DNA of 47,460 nucleotides from Opitutia bacterium. GTDB taxonomy: Bacteria > Verrucomicrobiota > Verrucomicrobiia > Opitutales > Seribacteraceae. The notes beneath the pieces are model-generated. The model saw only the letters and a list, made by a program, of their open reading frames with translations. It did not search any database and was not told the DNA's origin. Every line of letters begins with the position of its first letter. Position 1 is the stretch's first letter. The stretch covers positions 1 through 47,460 of the forward strand of contig NZEN01000079.1 in NCBI GenBank assembly GCA_002689665.1. Direction: 5' to 3'. Positions 19,901 to 27,424 of this stretch are shown here, piece by piece. The position numbers were made by a program, and so were the translations under genes.

Positions 19901-20670
19901 AGCTTGCTTATGATTGGATTCAATATCAGATAGATGATTCAGGGAATTTACGATTTTATGGAATATCTCCTTCATTTGAGCAAGTTTTTCCATTTGAGTT
20001 CGCAATTGCCTCTGCAACGGGTGACTACTCACTCCCCATTCAATTTAACTTATCTATCTCTGATGATGGTTCCCATGTGCCGGTTATAGAAGTGGAACCC
20101 GAGATAAAGATGACTTCCGGAGAGATTTATGAATCCAGAATTTCATTTTACGATCTCGATTTAGAGCAATTATCGGTCTTTGTTCAAGGGCCCGAATGGA
20201 TAGAATTAAAAAATAGTCAGAAGGGAGAAGCAGATTTGATCATAGATGGCACCAATCAATCTGGTGTATTTGAATTCCTGACGGTCGTGACAGACACTAA
20301 AGGAAATACATCAGAGCAAGTTTCGAAGGTTATTATCTCGTCGATAGATAACGATCTTAATGAAGAGGGCATTCCCTCTTCTAGCGGTATCTTTGATAGT
20401 TGGCTATTAAACAAAGTAAGCTTCTCAAGTGGCTGGCATTACCACCTCGAATTCGATTGGGTTTATATCAAACAAGACGAAGACGGATCAACTTGGCTGT
20501 GGAAGGAAGGGTGGGGGTGGCTTTGGAGTGAGAATAAGCTTTGGAATGATGACGGGGAGGGCTATTTTTATAAAGACGCTAGTTCTTCTTGGATATTTTG
20601 GAAACCGCAAGTAAGTGATTTAGATAACAATGTCTACGATTTCGAAGCGGAACAATGGATGCAGCTGTAG
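10972..20670 (+). CDS. Giant secreted/surface protein: FG-GAP-like repeats, tandem cadherin/Ig-like repeats, SBBP-like beta-propeller repeats, Trp-rich C-terminus
   Basis: Uninterrupted 3232-aa ORF; hydrophobic N-terminus; repeats such as EDYFGYELVINDWNETIVSSPSKNSNSGSIYVFEHN; E..PP.F....... / LPDGNFSGVDELTLAVSDNG Ig/cadherin-like units; GNVIWVKSFGSSNPIESLKLSFSGEGKLVMGGAF propeller units. Confidence 0.88.
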   Translation: MNRKLFFGFIIAYFNVLHWETFLQADSFPYFSEVEDPNGSYQFFENQYYKFTTTSRNLFISDQVNSDANLSEVFPSKHVSSDEYILFNATHGSPRLNYYFDPDDLDFNGSIQVIPYLEEGPIIPTSLASEDYFGYELVINDWNETIVSSPSKNSNSGSIYVFEHNASNQFIQKSQLLPESGDEGWWGDSLEVSGDLLFIGAPNAALNAGKVLLYQRINGIYTKQAELSDPRTGITEFFGSSISFGANQEKLIISPNVEGSDRAGRVEIFDLDALGNLTHDQTLWSDDNVSGNYFGIDHALTEEYLIVGAPKEDNQYGRAYIFDRENNGSWSNSPTSLVPSSLSANDEFGYTVEINENFAFVGARVGDGNVTDSGAVYIFNKQNESWVETAKLFPPSGDSNQIFSVSLEALDDLIVVGSIGVGSEGMAYVYKMHEGNASDWRLISALDNNGSSTTNRNYLSIAVQKGIIAIGSPEDSVNLTDGGSFKVFYNEGWQLQNPMPLDPLFTSVPSATLDILEDSLSGASYDFEVEHPFENNFTWNISSDNAPANTFSVSSEGNFSYLPEGNFSGVKNFTIGVSSLNGGRNHSFQVNIISQPDSPIFDAGQSNELQAVWVGEDTDQTIQVYDSDDNDTLTITANSLPDGLLIVGHSIQGRITDDSLLNGASYRDFQLELVVSDGVPATDDATKFFNLRVYSRNSAPFFTDENGTPVTTKDITLNEDFTVADWAQAFGQLRFQDDYTESGFTLTLETNASHGVVYLDVLSSTPIVFLPDENYFGTDVFSVALHDDNNPSKSFVLPVNVTINPVNDAPVLSSAIQVQASEGIPFSYDISWVDVDHDSGHVVTITDLPGWITYDDTNYRIQGTPEWEDYRSDPYKVFILIEDPAGGSGYATIEIDIIPLNYPPKFNQENLSLSIPEDTQLTIPLSAFDQDLIDGLVTWSFVTEPLHGTFSLSANNYQSVVEYQPEGNYTGADFLEIKIYDPLHPHLFDLLEVDIFLQSVEDPPVIFPRAKYTDAVVGHEWNFEYAWQDGDINQTVQIIPPTLPSWLTFQGNIDSNASRARIFGVPSSSDLGITSITLEASDSTELVGNETFEINVLAENFVPEIVEGENLSVELVEDGFWEKVNALTSYDQNKQRQQWTVLSGPQNGVVQLTEENENLKTIRYSPGSNFNGDDSVVIQLSDGIDSDQFTYYFKVISVDDAPFFTSNQEGDTFRVEDGELFEQEITFFDGDMDLSHYTTTGLPPWVSLDASNFANGILHLSGRPSVADEGNYQVTINIFDEKNLSSTLSFNLEAYVYNYPPVLTFSEPHLEFDEDQSKVRLGVLSVTDRDQASGHNWSIPLQPRNGIAIFTLLGNERVLYYLPDGNFSGVDELTLAVSDNGTALGDSKSESRNIQITVNPIPDSPIFVSVPTEQAYSDEDYIYNIKAKDGDLPIDELKIELVSAPPWLTFQDHGDGTGVLSGKATYKDEGLFEVHFKVEDLNGDDDEQSFLLDVTVLDYPPQFRSKKTDTILEKVILYVNEDQLLDKWINPRDFYAYNPDPEPDDYKEIRWYVEKDSQQGSELQVSGSGDKPTLFKYKPRSNFNGTDYFSLVMDEGDLKTELPFEVQVTPVADPPSFSSNIQSLYLVNQGEPFELPIYAEDIDSTRIQFRLLGPTWDENPWLNVEDYNSSGNVVLRGIPQVAPNGNIYQYSIVAMDENGLLAEKGFSVEVQGINSPPSIISEEIEILFDPDGAPISDIASLRAYDPDGDALTWSLLGEDKEPVWGTAFVEGNGSTPSRLSYVAKSLKASQDKFWLKVSDGVGSDTILVRPIIAWGTGLSVVGEFTDFSIKEMQGFSKDISFFPNNSLDEITFHLKEGPSWIAVNQISKNKFRVRGVAPQGSSANYHISLEAKGEVTAPYGVDFNLEVQSSVPPTLELKDNLLVRLSSFEPFDDQNFRASDANGKDLSSDVLIEEKDGTGFKGFKTLEYTVSDQFDNFASETLLVRQYFECPLLVDTKRLKFNSKNLLASWANDGKMQICADQFQITEVNGTVGFFPPVDGSSSHLISRNLAVMNSLEFKGSNVSVSELLNDGRNTFISGYFSEHITFGFNSIYSEFPNNAFVGSFDQNGNVIWVKSFGSSNPIESLKLSFSGEGKLVMGGAFYESLTFRGPNDLHMVERNKGVFLFEFEEDGLLTKSISYEINSAASVAGVASDRENTYLIVNNWEGNEGLDSRVLLMGSDLEILNEVSLQSTKNVNLVDFEIVNGHCVVAGNFEGTLSLGGNNLLTGSSPSAFLICLDDQSNATWAKVISSSEASNIHALESDYWGDLLVGVSFSGSIETGIGAVASAGFDDLLLVNYKLSDASPLWFKSIGGVGEERFHSLKTGTMGTPLLHFETQEGLFMDGYDFSPTTHNEVHSVRFVSKSGIPEIELNEIMISEIGDFSFGLEVVYPEYLFFEKVSGPDWVNIKTKDGSLGRASIIGNSKYASLSEINAENILKVRVFTIDGTYSEKNITITFSNDDGFDIQAGALPKKNEDLSFHFENNTEISCISPDLNGGWVLAGLFPELVDDDPPLFKSSSQLALLSDSMELSLLCSFYSSDKLNVSDIKYIQDNSILAYGTFSGILKFKDIELTSAGLKDLFLMRISADGELIDYTTFGSVYSEESGEMILNEKGDVLISGSFQDQIIIGVESLMSSGQEDGFIASLSINEFMKVNWAENYGFTGIDHIDSICRISDDQFIAASISSTDTTDSEFSPSFQPISRLDLRLIDGGDGLTKDIFTFYSNGRINNAKVVSALSLSGRVVCAFEFEGKLEWPEGEIRSKGGFDIFSTSLGASFANPVNFSLLGGMWNDRLSDLQSMNEDYYISSTFYNSMKLGDKFINSVGSSDAVLVKVDSVSHEILDFFHLSSPVPDAIKFVYPISDEFILLGGSTEAVKPLMQNDEAFISFLGSKVTEPRVLSSVPFALPLSYPFSFTIKTGPWPLAVTELKLVDYDEELAYDWIQYQIDDSGNLRFYGISPSFEQVFPFEFAIASATGDYSLPIQFNLSISDDGSHVPVIEVEPEIKMTSGEIYESRISFYDLDLEQLSVFVQGPEWIELKNSQKGEADLIIDGTNQSGVFEFLTVVTDTKGNTSEQVSKVIISSIDNDLNEEGIPSSSGIFDSWLLNKVSFSSGWHYHLEFDWVYIKQDEDGSTWLWKEGWGWLWSENKLWNDDGEGYFYKDASSSWIFWKPQVSDLDNNVYDFEAEQWMQL

Positions 20671-20683
20671 TTTGGATATATAC

Positions 20684-22600
20684 CTAGACTGCCAAACTCT
20701 TCTGTTCGATGTTCAATTCTTGAAGGAAAAATTCTACTTCTTCGAAAATACTGGTAAAATCAAGGGAATATCTTTCTCGCAATGAGTTCACCGAGCTTCC
20801 GTGTTCAATGAATTGATCGGGCCATCCAATTCGCTTAGTGGGGAAGCTTACATTCAATAAATTCAAGCTTTCAATAACCGCCGCTCCAAATCCCCCTGCA
20901 AGAACATTATCTTCTAGGGTGAGAATACCCTTGTGCTTTGAGCTGTGTTCTAACAGTAGTGATTCATCTAATGGCTTGACGAATCTTGGGTCAACAATTG
21001 TCGGCTTAAATCCATAAATGCTAAAGATTGATTCTGAAATCTGCTTAGCAACTTCCACAAAATTACCTAGTGCCCAAATACATAACAGTTCACCTTCCTG
21101 TAATACATTTGCTTTGCCCAGTGGAAGAACTGCGGGCCGACTTTTGAGTTTAGTGCCAATACCATTGCCTCTTGGGTAGCGAATAAAGGACGGTTTTTTC
21201 AAACTAATTCCGGTATGCAACATATCCTGGAGTTCATCTTCATTGGATGGTGCCATAATGATGGCATTCGGTATACACCTAAGGTATGATATATCGAAAA
21301 GTCCATGATGAGTAGGGCCATCATTTGGTGAGAGCCCAGCTCGATCGAGGCAAAAAGTTACTGGAAGTTCTTGCAAGCAAACATCATGGATGATCGGATC
21401 GTATGCTCTTTGTAAAAAAGTTGAGTAAATTGCACAAACAGGACTTAAGCCTTGTGTCGCCATACCTGCGGCTAGAAGCACGGCATGCTCTTCAGCGATT
21501 CCTACATCATGAAATCTTTCAGGGATAGTATTCTGCAGGGCATCCAATCCGGTACCACTTGGCATGGCAGCAGTGATACCCACTATGTTTTTGTTGGACT
21601 GGGCAAGTTTAGCAAGGCAGCACCCAAAGACGTCCTGATATTTTGGCGGACTCTTCGCATTCGCCGGGATACTTTTACCAGTTTCTAAATCGAAAGGACC
21701 TGAACCGTGCCATTTTTCGGGTTCTTCCAAAGCAACTGGATACCCTTTGCCTTTCTTAGTGAGTAGGTGCAGTACAATGGGTTCTTTCGATTTCTTTGCG
21801 AATTCAAAAAACTGAACTAGCCCCTGTATGTCATGCCCGTCGATTGGTCCAAGATATCGGACCCCCAGTTTTTCAAAAATACTGGAAGGGGCGAGGAGCT
21901 CTTTGGTATCTCTTTTTGCCTTAGAAACTAATTTAATAAAAGATTTACCAAGTGGGATTTGAGAAAGAAAAGATTCCGCTTCTTTATGAATCCGAGTGTA
22001 TACAGGGTTGGTAATCAGTTCGTTAAAATATTTTGATAACGCACCGACATTTTTGGCGATGGACCATTCATTATCATTAAGAATTAAAATGAATTTCTTG
22101 GTCGTACAGGCGATGTTATTCAAAGCTTCCAGGGTAATCCCGCAGGTAAATGCAGCATCTCCAGCTACAGCTACAACATGATTATCTTTCCCGTGCAGGT
22201 CTCTTGCCACGCACATGCCAAGGGCACTGGATAGAGCGGTTCCCGCATGTCCTGCACCAAAAGAATCATGAGGGCTTTCGGCTATGTTTAGAAAGCCGCT
22301 GAGTCCATTGTCTTTGCGAATGTCGTCAAATCGCGAATCGTTTCTGCCGGTGAGGAGTTTGTGCACATAACCCTGGTGGGAAACATCCCAACAGAATTTA
22401 TCGTTTGGCGAGTCGAAAGCGAGGTGTAGGGCAATCGTCAACTCAACAACTCCGAGATTGGGGCCAACATGACCTCCATTTTCTGAAGTTGCTCTGATTA
22501 TACGATCGCGAATTTCTTGTGCGAGAGTGGATAGTTGATCTCCCGATAACTTTTTTAAATCTTTTGGGGATTCAATTTTGGATAGGAGAGATTCTTCCAT
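20684..22600 (-). CDS. dxs: 1-deoxy-D-xylulose-5-phosphate synthase
   Basis: ENGGHVGPNLGVVELTIALH, DVSHQGYVHKLLTGR, ILNDNEWSIAKNVGALS, YLGPIDGHDI, DRAGLSPNDGPTHHGLFDISYLRCIPN. Confidence 0.93.
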   Translation of the reverse strand: MEESLLSKIESPKDLKKLSGDQLSTLAQEIRDRIIRATSENGGHVGPNLGVVELTIALHLAFDSPNDKFCWDVSHQGYVHKLLTGRNDSRFDDIRKDNGLSGFLNIAESPHDSFGAGHAGTALSSALGMCVARDLHGKDNHVVAVAGDAAFTCGITLEALNNIACTTKKFILILNDNEWSIAKNVGALSKYFNELITNPVYTRIHKEAESFLSQIPLGKSFIKLVSKAKRDTKELLAPSSIFEKLGVRYLGPIDGHDIQGLVQFFEFAKKSKEPIVLHLLTKKGKGYPVALEEPEKWHGSGPFDLETGKSIPANAKSPPKYQDVFGCCLAKLAQSNKNIVGITAAMPSGTGLDALQNTIPERFHDVGIAEEHAVLLAAGMATQGLSPVCAIYSTFLQRAYDPIIHDVCLQELPVTFCLDRAGLSPNDGPTHHGLFDISYLRCIPNAIIMAPSNEDELQDMLHTGISLKKPSFIRYPRGNGIGTKLKSRPAVLPLGKANVLQEGELLCIWALGNFVEVAKQISESIFSIYGFKPTIVDPRFVKPLDESLLLEHSSKHKGILTLEDNVLAGGFGAAVIESLNLLNVSFPTKRIGWPDQFIEHGSSVNSLRERYSLDFTSIFEEVEFFLQELNIEQKSLAV

Positions 22601-22615
22601 AAGTGTTGAATTTTT

Positions 22616-22852
22616 TCAGTTTTGCTCCAAATCTACCGCATTGAGTTCGGTAAGTTTGAATTCAGCCTCTTGTATTTTTTTTTGGCAAAATTTTAATAAA
22701 GATAGACCAGATTGGTAATTTTCGATCATCTTATCCAGGTCAACATCCGTGCTTTCCATTCGTTCGACAATTTGATTGAGCTTCACAATTGCGTCTTCAA
22801 ACTTTAATCCCTGCGGGATTTCAAGTTCGGAAGTGTTATTAATAGAGGACAT
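22616..22852 (-). CDS. xseB: Exodeoxyribonuclease VII small subunit
   Basis: LKFEDAIVKLNQIVERMESTDVDLDKMIENYQSGLSLLKFCQKKIQEAE; internal ATG at 22852 preferred over the 125-aa ORF start, which would overlap the divergent gene. Confidence 0.88.
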   Translation of the reverse strand: MSSINNTSELEIPQGLKFEDAIVKLNQIVERMESTDVDLDKMIENYQSGLSLLKFCQKKIQEAEFKLTELNAVDLEQN

Positions 22853-22948
22853 GATTATAAAAATAAGCTTTCTTTTGAAATTCGCAATCATTGAAACAAA
22901 AGACGAAAGACCTTCGACTTTATTTTTATTTTGCCTAAACTGAATGGG

Positions 22949-24205
22949 ATGACCTCGATACAACTGATTATTATTGTTGCAGCCTTTTTTCATCTTGTGG
23001 TTGAGATACTGTTAAAGTTTCTCGACCTTAAAAATACACTAAGGTTAAAGGAGAAACAGCCGGAAGAAACGGTCTCTCTTATGAACGGAGATCAGTGGTT
23101 GAAAACAAGTAATTATACTATCGCCAAAACTAAATTATCAATTTTTGAAGATTTATTTGGATTTGTTCTTATGATTCCGATCATTCTTTTTGTATTTCCT
23201 TGGGTCTTTCGTACCTGGAGTGCTTCTTCACTTAACGGAGTCTTTTCATGTGCTTTCATTTCGGTCGCATTCTTAATGGTTCTCCAATTACCGGGCTTAA
23301 TTTTCGACTGGTACAAACAATTCCAATTGGAAGAGCGTTTTGGTTTCAATAAATCTACTTTGAAACTTTGGGTCGCGGATAAAATTAAGGAGAATATCTT
23401 GGGTTTGTTACTCGGTATCCTACTTTTTGCGTTAATCATTTGGCTATTCAGAGAACTTTCCAACTTTTCCTCTTACTGGTGGTTCTTTGCCTTCACCGCA
23501 TTCTTTCTACTGCAACTCACCTTAATGGTTCTTTGGCCGAAGTTTATATTACCTTTATTTAATAAGCTTACTCCTTTGGATGATGGAAATTTAAAGAGTA
23601 GATTATTTTCTCTGGGGGACAGAACAGGTTTTGCTGCTAAAACTATAGAAGTAATTGATGGTAGTAAAAGATCCGGGCACTCAAATGCTTTTTTTACGGG
23701 TTTTGGGAAATTTCGGCGAATTGTCCTTTACGATACGCTTATCGACCAAATGGAAGAAGAAGAGATCGAAGCGGTTCTTGCCCATGAAATCGGCCATTAC
23801 AAAGAAGGGCATATTCCTAAAAAATTAATTCTTTCATTTCTTACGGGATTATTCGGATTTTACGCTATTTCAATTTGCCTTGAACAATCCTGGCTTTATT
23901 CGGGACTTGGTCTCTCCGAAAGCTATGTAGGTTCCATAAGTGTAATTCTGATCGCCCTGATTCTTTTTGTCCCTAATTTCACATACTGGCTTACACCTAT
24001 ATCCAATATTTTTTCGAGGAAACATGAGTATGAAGCTGATCGATTTGCCAAAAATGCAATGAATACCCCTACTTACTTGATCTCGGCATTACAAAAGCTC
24101 TATCGTGAAAATCTCTCACATCCTTTACCACATCCATACCTTGTTTTCTTTCACTACTCTCATCCAACTTTTTTCGACCGAAAAAAAGCATTAGAGAAAA
24201 AGTAA
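22949..24205 (+). CDS. M48-family Ste24-like (CAAX protease) membrane metallopeptidase
   Basis: VLAHEIGHYKEGH zinc motif, ISNIFSRKHEYEADRFA, SHPTFFDRKKAL; multiple TM segments. ATG at 22949 preferred over TTG at 22931. Confidence 0.92.
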   Translation: MTSIQLIIIVAAFFHLVVEILLKFLDLKNTLRLKEKQPEETVSLMNGDQWLKTSNYTIAKTKLSIFEDLFGFVLMIPIILFVFPWVFRTWSASSLNGVFSCAFISVAFLMVLQLPGLIFDWYKQFQLEERFGFNKSTLKLWVADKIKENILGLLLGILLFALIIWLFRELSNFSSYWWFFAFTAFFLLQLTLMVLWPKFILPLFNKLTPLDDGNLKSRLFSLGDRTGFAAKTIEVIDGSKRSGHSNAFFTGFGKFRRIVLYDTLIDQMEEEEIEAVLAHEIGHYKEGHIPKKLILSFLTGLFGFYAISICLEQSWLYSGLGLSESYVGSISVILIALILFVPNFTYWLTPISNIFSRKHEYEADRFAKNAMNTPTYLISALQKLYRENLSHPLPHPYLVFFHYSHPTFFDRKKALEKK

Positions 24206-24212
24206 CAAGACT

Positions 24213-24692
24213 CTAGCTATCGGCGGTGTAGAGTTTTCTAGTCATGTATGAATAAACAAATGCAGCAACTGCCACCCCAGCTAAATTCATAAACAAATCG
24301 CCGGGGGATGGGAAACGATCAGGAATAATGGCTTGTATGCCCTCATTGAAAACGGCGTAAGAAATAGAAACTGCTACTGCTTTGAGATTGTAGCTATTTT
24401 GTGACCTAGCCGCTCCAAAAAACCAATGAGCCATCCAGGTAAATACAAAAAAAAGGGGAAGGTGACTTAGGTCCTGAAGCCAATAAGGATAGTCATAAAG
24501 CTTTTCAGCAAATCGAATAGCAAAATCACTTGCATTAAAGTCTTCAAGAGCATCTGGCTTGGGAATCCCCGTAATCGCTTGGAGAAAAAATAGGTACGCT
24601 AAAGGAGTGAATTTCCTGAAAAAGAGGCTTTCGGGAAGGTAAAACCATTCGATTACATCTCTTGATGACATATTCTTTGAGCCTTTTTGCAT
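24213..24692 (-). CDS. VanZ-like family membrane protein
   Basis: FNEGIQAIIPDRFPSPGDLFMNLAGVAVAAFVYS is VanZ-like; several TM segments. Confidence 0.75.
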   Translation of the reverse strand: MQKGSKNMSSRDVIEWFYLPESLFFRKFTPLAYLFFLQAITGIPKPDALEDFNASDFAIRFAEKLYDYPYWLQDLSHLPLFFVFTWMAHWFFGAARSQNSYNLKAVAVSISYAVFNEGIQAIIPDRFPSPGDLFMNLAGVAVAAFVYSYMTRKLYTADS

Positions 24693-24738
24693 TATCTTAG
24701 CTTGAAAAAAATTAAGTTTATTACAATAAATCGTAGGA

Positions 24739-25302
24739 ATGCCAATCTATGAATTTCATTCACCTGATACCGGAAAAATCTACTCCTTCTATGCACCTTC
24801 TGTGAGTTATGCTAAACTTACTCCACTATGCCCGGATGGGGATAAAATGAAAATGGTTAAGTTGCTGTCAGGTTTTTCAATTACAGGACGCAACGAGGAA
24901 ATTCCTGAAGCAGCACCTGAAGCAGACCCAGATGATCCATTTGCGGGTATGGATCCAGCAAAGTCTGGTGAGTTGATGAAAGAACTTGAAGGTTCAATTG
25001 CTGGCATGGACGAGGAAAATCCTGATCCCAGGCAAATGGCCACGCTGATGAGGAAAATGTGCGAATACAGTGGGGAGCGAATGGACGAACCGATGGAGGA
25101 AGTTATTCGAAAGCTTGAAGAAGGTATGAATCCTGAGGAATTAGAAGATCGAATGGGAGATTTTATGGGAGATGAAAATGATGCAGGGACGGAGGAAAAG
25201 GACGGAGAGGAGTCCATGCAGTCTAGGCTGAAAAAATTGCTTACTAAAACTCCTAAACGGGATCCGCAACTCTATGAATTCCGGGATTACATTAATAAAT
25301 AG
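24739..25302 (+). CDS. FmdB-like N-terminal domain protein with long acidic C-terminal extension
   Basis: MPIYEFHSPDTGKIYSFYAP...CPDGDKMKMVKLLSGFSI resembles FmdB MPIYEYxCxxCG...CPxCG...KLLS, but with most Cys lost. Confidence 0.6.
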   Translation: MPIYEFHSPDTGKIYSFYAPSVSYAKLTPLCPDGDKMKMVKLLSGFSITGRNEEIPEAAPEADPDDPFAGMDPAKSGELMKELEGSIAGMDEENPDPRQMATLMRKMCEYSGERMDEPMEEVIRKLEEGMNPEELEDRMGDFMGDENDAGTEEKDGEESMQSRLKKLLTKTPKRDPQLYEFRDYINK

Positions 25303-25314
25303 CTGGACATAGCT

Positions 25315-25737
25315 TTGAATCAAATAATCCGAATTTACTTTTACAGCCTACTTAGCCTGTCTTTTTCTTGCTCAGAAAATCCACAGGAAGAGGAGATCGA
25401 TTGGAAAGGAGACTATGATTCTTTTGAAAATTCTTTCGAAACAAAACAAGAACTTGAATCCTCTGGAGAAAGTCCTCTTCTTTATCTCAGGGGCAATAGC
25501 CAACCTTTTTCAGGAACAGTTGAAAAAAATTCTACGGACAGACTTAGCGTGGATGAATATAACGCAGGTCTTCTAGAAGGAAAAAGTATAAGAAAGTCGG
25601 TGGACGGTTCTTGGGTTGAGGCCAATTACAGGGAAGGGAAACTTCACGGCAAAATGACTTTTTATGATAAGAATGGAGATATCCGATCAGTGATGAACTA
25701 TGAAAACGGAGCAATCTCCCCGCAGGCTATCGATTGA
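25315..25737 (+). CDS. Putative lipoprotein with MORN/YwqK-like repeats
   Basis: Lipobox-like LSLSFSCSEN near the N-terminus; YNAGLLEGKSIRKSVDGSWVEANYREGKLHGKMTFYDKNGDIRSVMNYENG. Confidence 0.7.
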   Translation: MNQIIRIYFYSLLSLSFSCSENPQEEEIDWKGDYDSFENSFETKQELESSGESPLLYLRGNSQPFSGTVEKNSTDRLSVDEYNAGLLEGKSIRKSVDGSWVEANYREGKLHGKMTFYDKNGDIRSVMNYENGAISPQAID

Positions 25738-25738
25738 G

Positions 25739-27334
25739 TTAAGCCTTTGGCGGATTTGATCTCCGAACTTTGACGAATTCTCGGGTAGCTCTTCGTTCTT
25801 TTTTAAGGTTTTTCTTTTTTGATGCCTCATTTACGAAAAGTGGAATAAACAGAAAGAATGTACTTCCTTTTCCCTCCTCGGAAACAAAGCCTATTTTCCC
25901 GTTGTGATCTTCAATGAATAACTTTGAGTTGTAGAGGCCAAAGCCGGAGCCTTTCGTCGCGTCCTTAGTCGAGAAGAATGGATCAAAGAGTTTTTCCTTA
26001 ATGGAATCTGGTATTCCTTTACCATTATCAGAGATGGAGACTTCAGCACCGGTACACTCTGCAACCTCTGAATCACTTTTTTGGTCTGAAAGCAAAGGAG
26101 ATCCCTCTTCGACCTTGCGAATCGATATAGAAATTTTACCAGTTCTACCAATTGCATCTCTTGCATTTATCGCAAGATTTAGAATTACCTGCCTGAATCC
26201 GGTCTCTTCGATAAAGGCGGGCAACGCCTCTTTCCCAAAGTTAGTTTTTATTTTAGCACTTCTAGGGATAATGATTTCGAGAAGGTCCATTTGATCTTTT
26301 AACAGGAGTCGCAGATCCTGAACCGCTCGATTTGCAGGTTTTTCACGATGTAAGTCGATAATTCTTCTTACAAGTTTCTGTGCCTGCATCGCACTTTTTT
26401 TAATCTGTCCCATTCCGTTAGCCATGGGGTCGTCCTTTTCCATCATGCCAAAATAAAGCTCACTGATTGAAAAAATTCCGGCCATTAAGTTACTGAAGTC
26501 ATGGACCAAACCATTCGTTAGAGTAGCTAAGCCTTCTCGCCATACGGAATTTGATAAACGATGTTCTGCAATAGCTTGCCTTGTAATATCAATCAAAACG
26601 CCATCATAGCTCAAAAGTTTGCCTTGCGAGGTAATACTCGGAGTACGCACATCCAATAGATACAAAACTTGGTGGGTTTGAGGGAGGACGACTCTGTAGG
26701 TAAAACTAAATGTCTGACCAGATGGTTTTTGAGAATTAATTTCATTTAGGTAATGCTCTCTATCCTGCTCGAGGATTTTAGATAAAAATAACCCACTATC
26801 TCTCGAAAACTCCCGGAATTCTTCTGGAAAAAGATTACGGATTCCTTTGGAGAGGTAACTAAATGACATATCAGGTCGCTGAGTAAAAAATATACCCGGA
26901 AAATTGCTTATGTAGTCAGCCAAACGGCTTTCAGCTTTTTGTAGTCTTACTAGTGTGCTGGCAATTGCTTTTGGGTTTTGCATTAAATCCCCAAGGAATG
27001 CGTCTTTTAATGAATCATGTGGAGCTAAGCCGGTGGTTATTGAGAGAATTGAAATCTTTAGTTTGGGGTATTTCTTGTGGGTTATGTGAATGCCAATTGA
27101 GCTTTTGTCACCAATTCCCAGGGGTAAGAAGTATTTAACGTTTTCCTTTTCTTCAATTTTAGGAATGAGTGCTCCCCATTCTTTTTCCATAGAAACCATG
27201 ATCTGCCAAAAGGATTGCCCCTTGATTTTCGACATGGATTGTCCCACCCAGTCGCAAAATTCGTCTGATGCTTCCAATATTAAGCCATTTGGCTCCAATA
27301 TAATTTGGCCGTTTTCGAAGTTAGGAGTCTTCAC
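25739..27334 (-). CDS. PAS-domain sensor histidine kinase
   Basis: H-box LVHDFSNLMAGIFSISEL; N-box LNLAINARDAI; G boxes ISDNGKGIP, LFDPFFSTK, KGSGFGLY; PAS-like N-terminal half. Confidence 0.9.
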   Translation of the reverse strand: MKTPNFENGQIILEPNGLILEASDEFCDWVGQSMSKIKGQSFWQIMVSMEKEWGALIPKIEEKENVKYFLPLGIGDKSSIGIHITHKKYPKLKISILSITTGLAPHDSLKDAFLGDLMQNPKAIASTLVRLQKAESRLADYISNFPGIFFTQRPDMSFSYLSKGIRNLFPEEFREFSRDSGLFLSKILEQDREHYLNEINSQKPSGQTFSFTYRVVLPQTHQVLYLLDVRTPSITSQGKLLSYDGVLIDITRQAIAEHRLSNSVWREGLATLTNGLVHDFSNLMAGIFSISELYFGMMEKDDPMANGMGQIKKSAMQAQKLVRRIIDLHREKPANRAVQDLRLLLKDQMDLLEIIIPRSAKIKTNFGKEALPAFIEETGFRQVILNLAINARDAIGRTGKISISIRKVEEGSPLLSDQKSDSEVAECTGAEVSISDNGKGIPDSIKEKLFDPFFSTKDATKGSGFGLYNSKLFIEDHNGKIGFVSEEGKGSTFFLFIPLFVNEASKKKNLKKERRATREFVKVRRSNPPKA

Positions 27335-27366
27335 TATATCTTATTTTTACAATGAGGTAATAATCT

Positions 27367-27382
27367 TGGCAACCAACTTGCT
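27367..27382 (+). promoter_or_regulatory. Candidate sigma-54 (-24/-12) promoter, distal copy
   Basis: TGGCAaccaacTTGCT: TGGCA-N6-TTGCT with GG and GC dinucleotides at sigma-54 spacing; predicted start ~27393, leaving a ~59-nt leader before flgB ATG 27452. Confidence 0.6.
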
Positions 27383-27424
27383 CAAATGCCAATCACCAAA
27401 ATTCATATTTGAAATAAGTTTTTT

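Noticed and set aside
22853-22993. N-terminal extension of the xseB ORF (MKKGCNNNNQLYRGHP...)
   Set aside because: Overlaps the divergent M48 protease start; XseB homology begins after the internal ATG at 22852.
27366-27392. Inverted repeat TTGGCA-N15-TGCCAA as an activator (enhancer) site
   Set aside because: Arms are only 6 bp and the left arm overlaps the -24 box of the distal sigma-54 candidate, so it may be a by-product of that motif.
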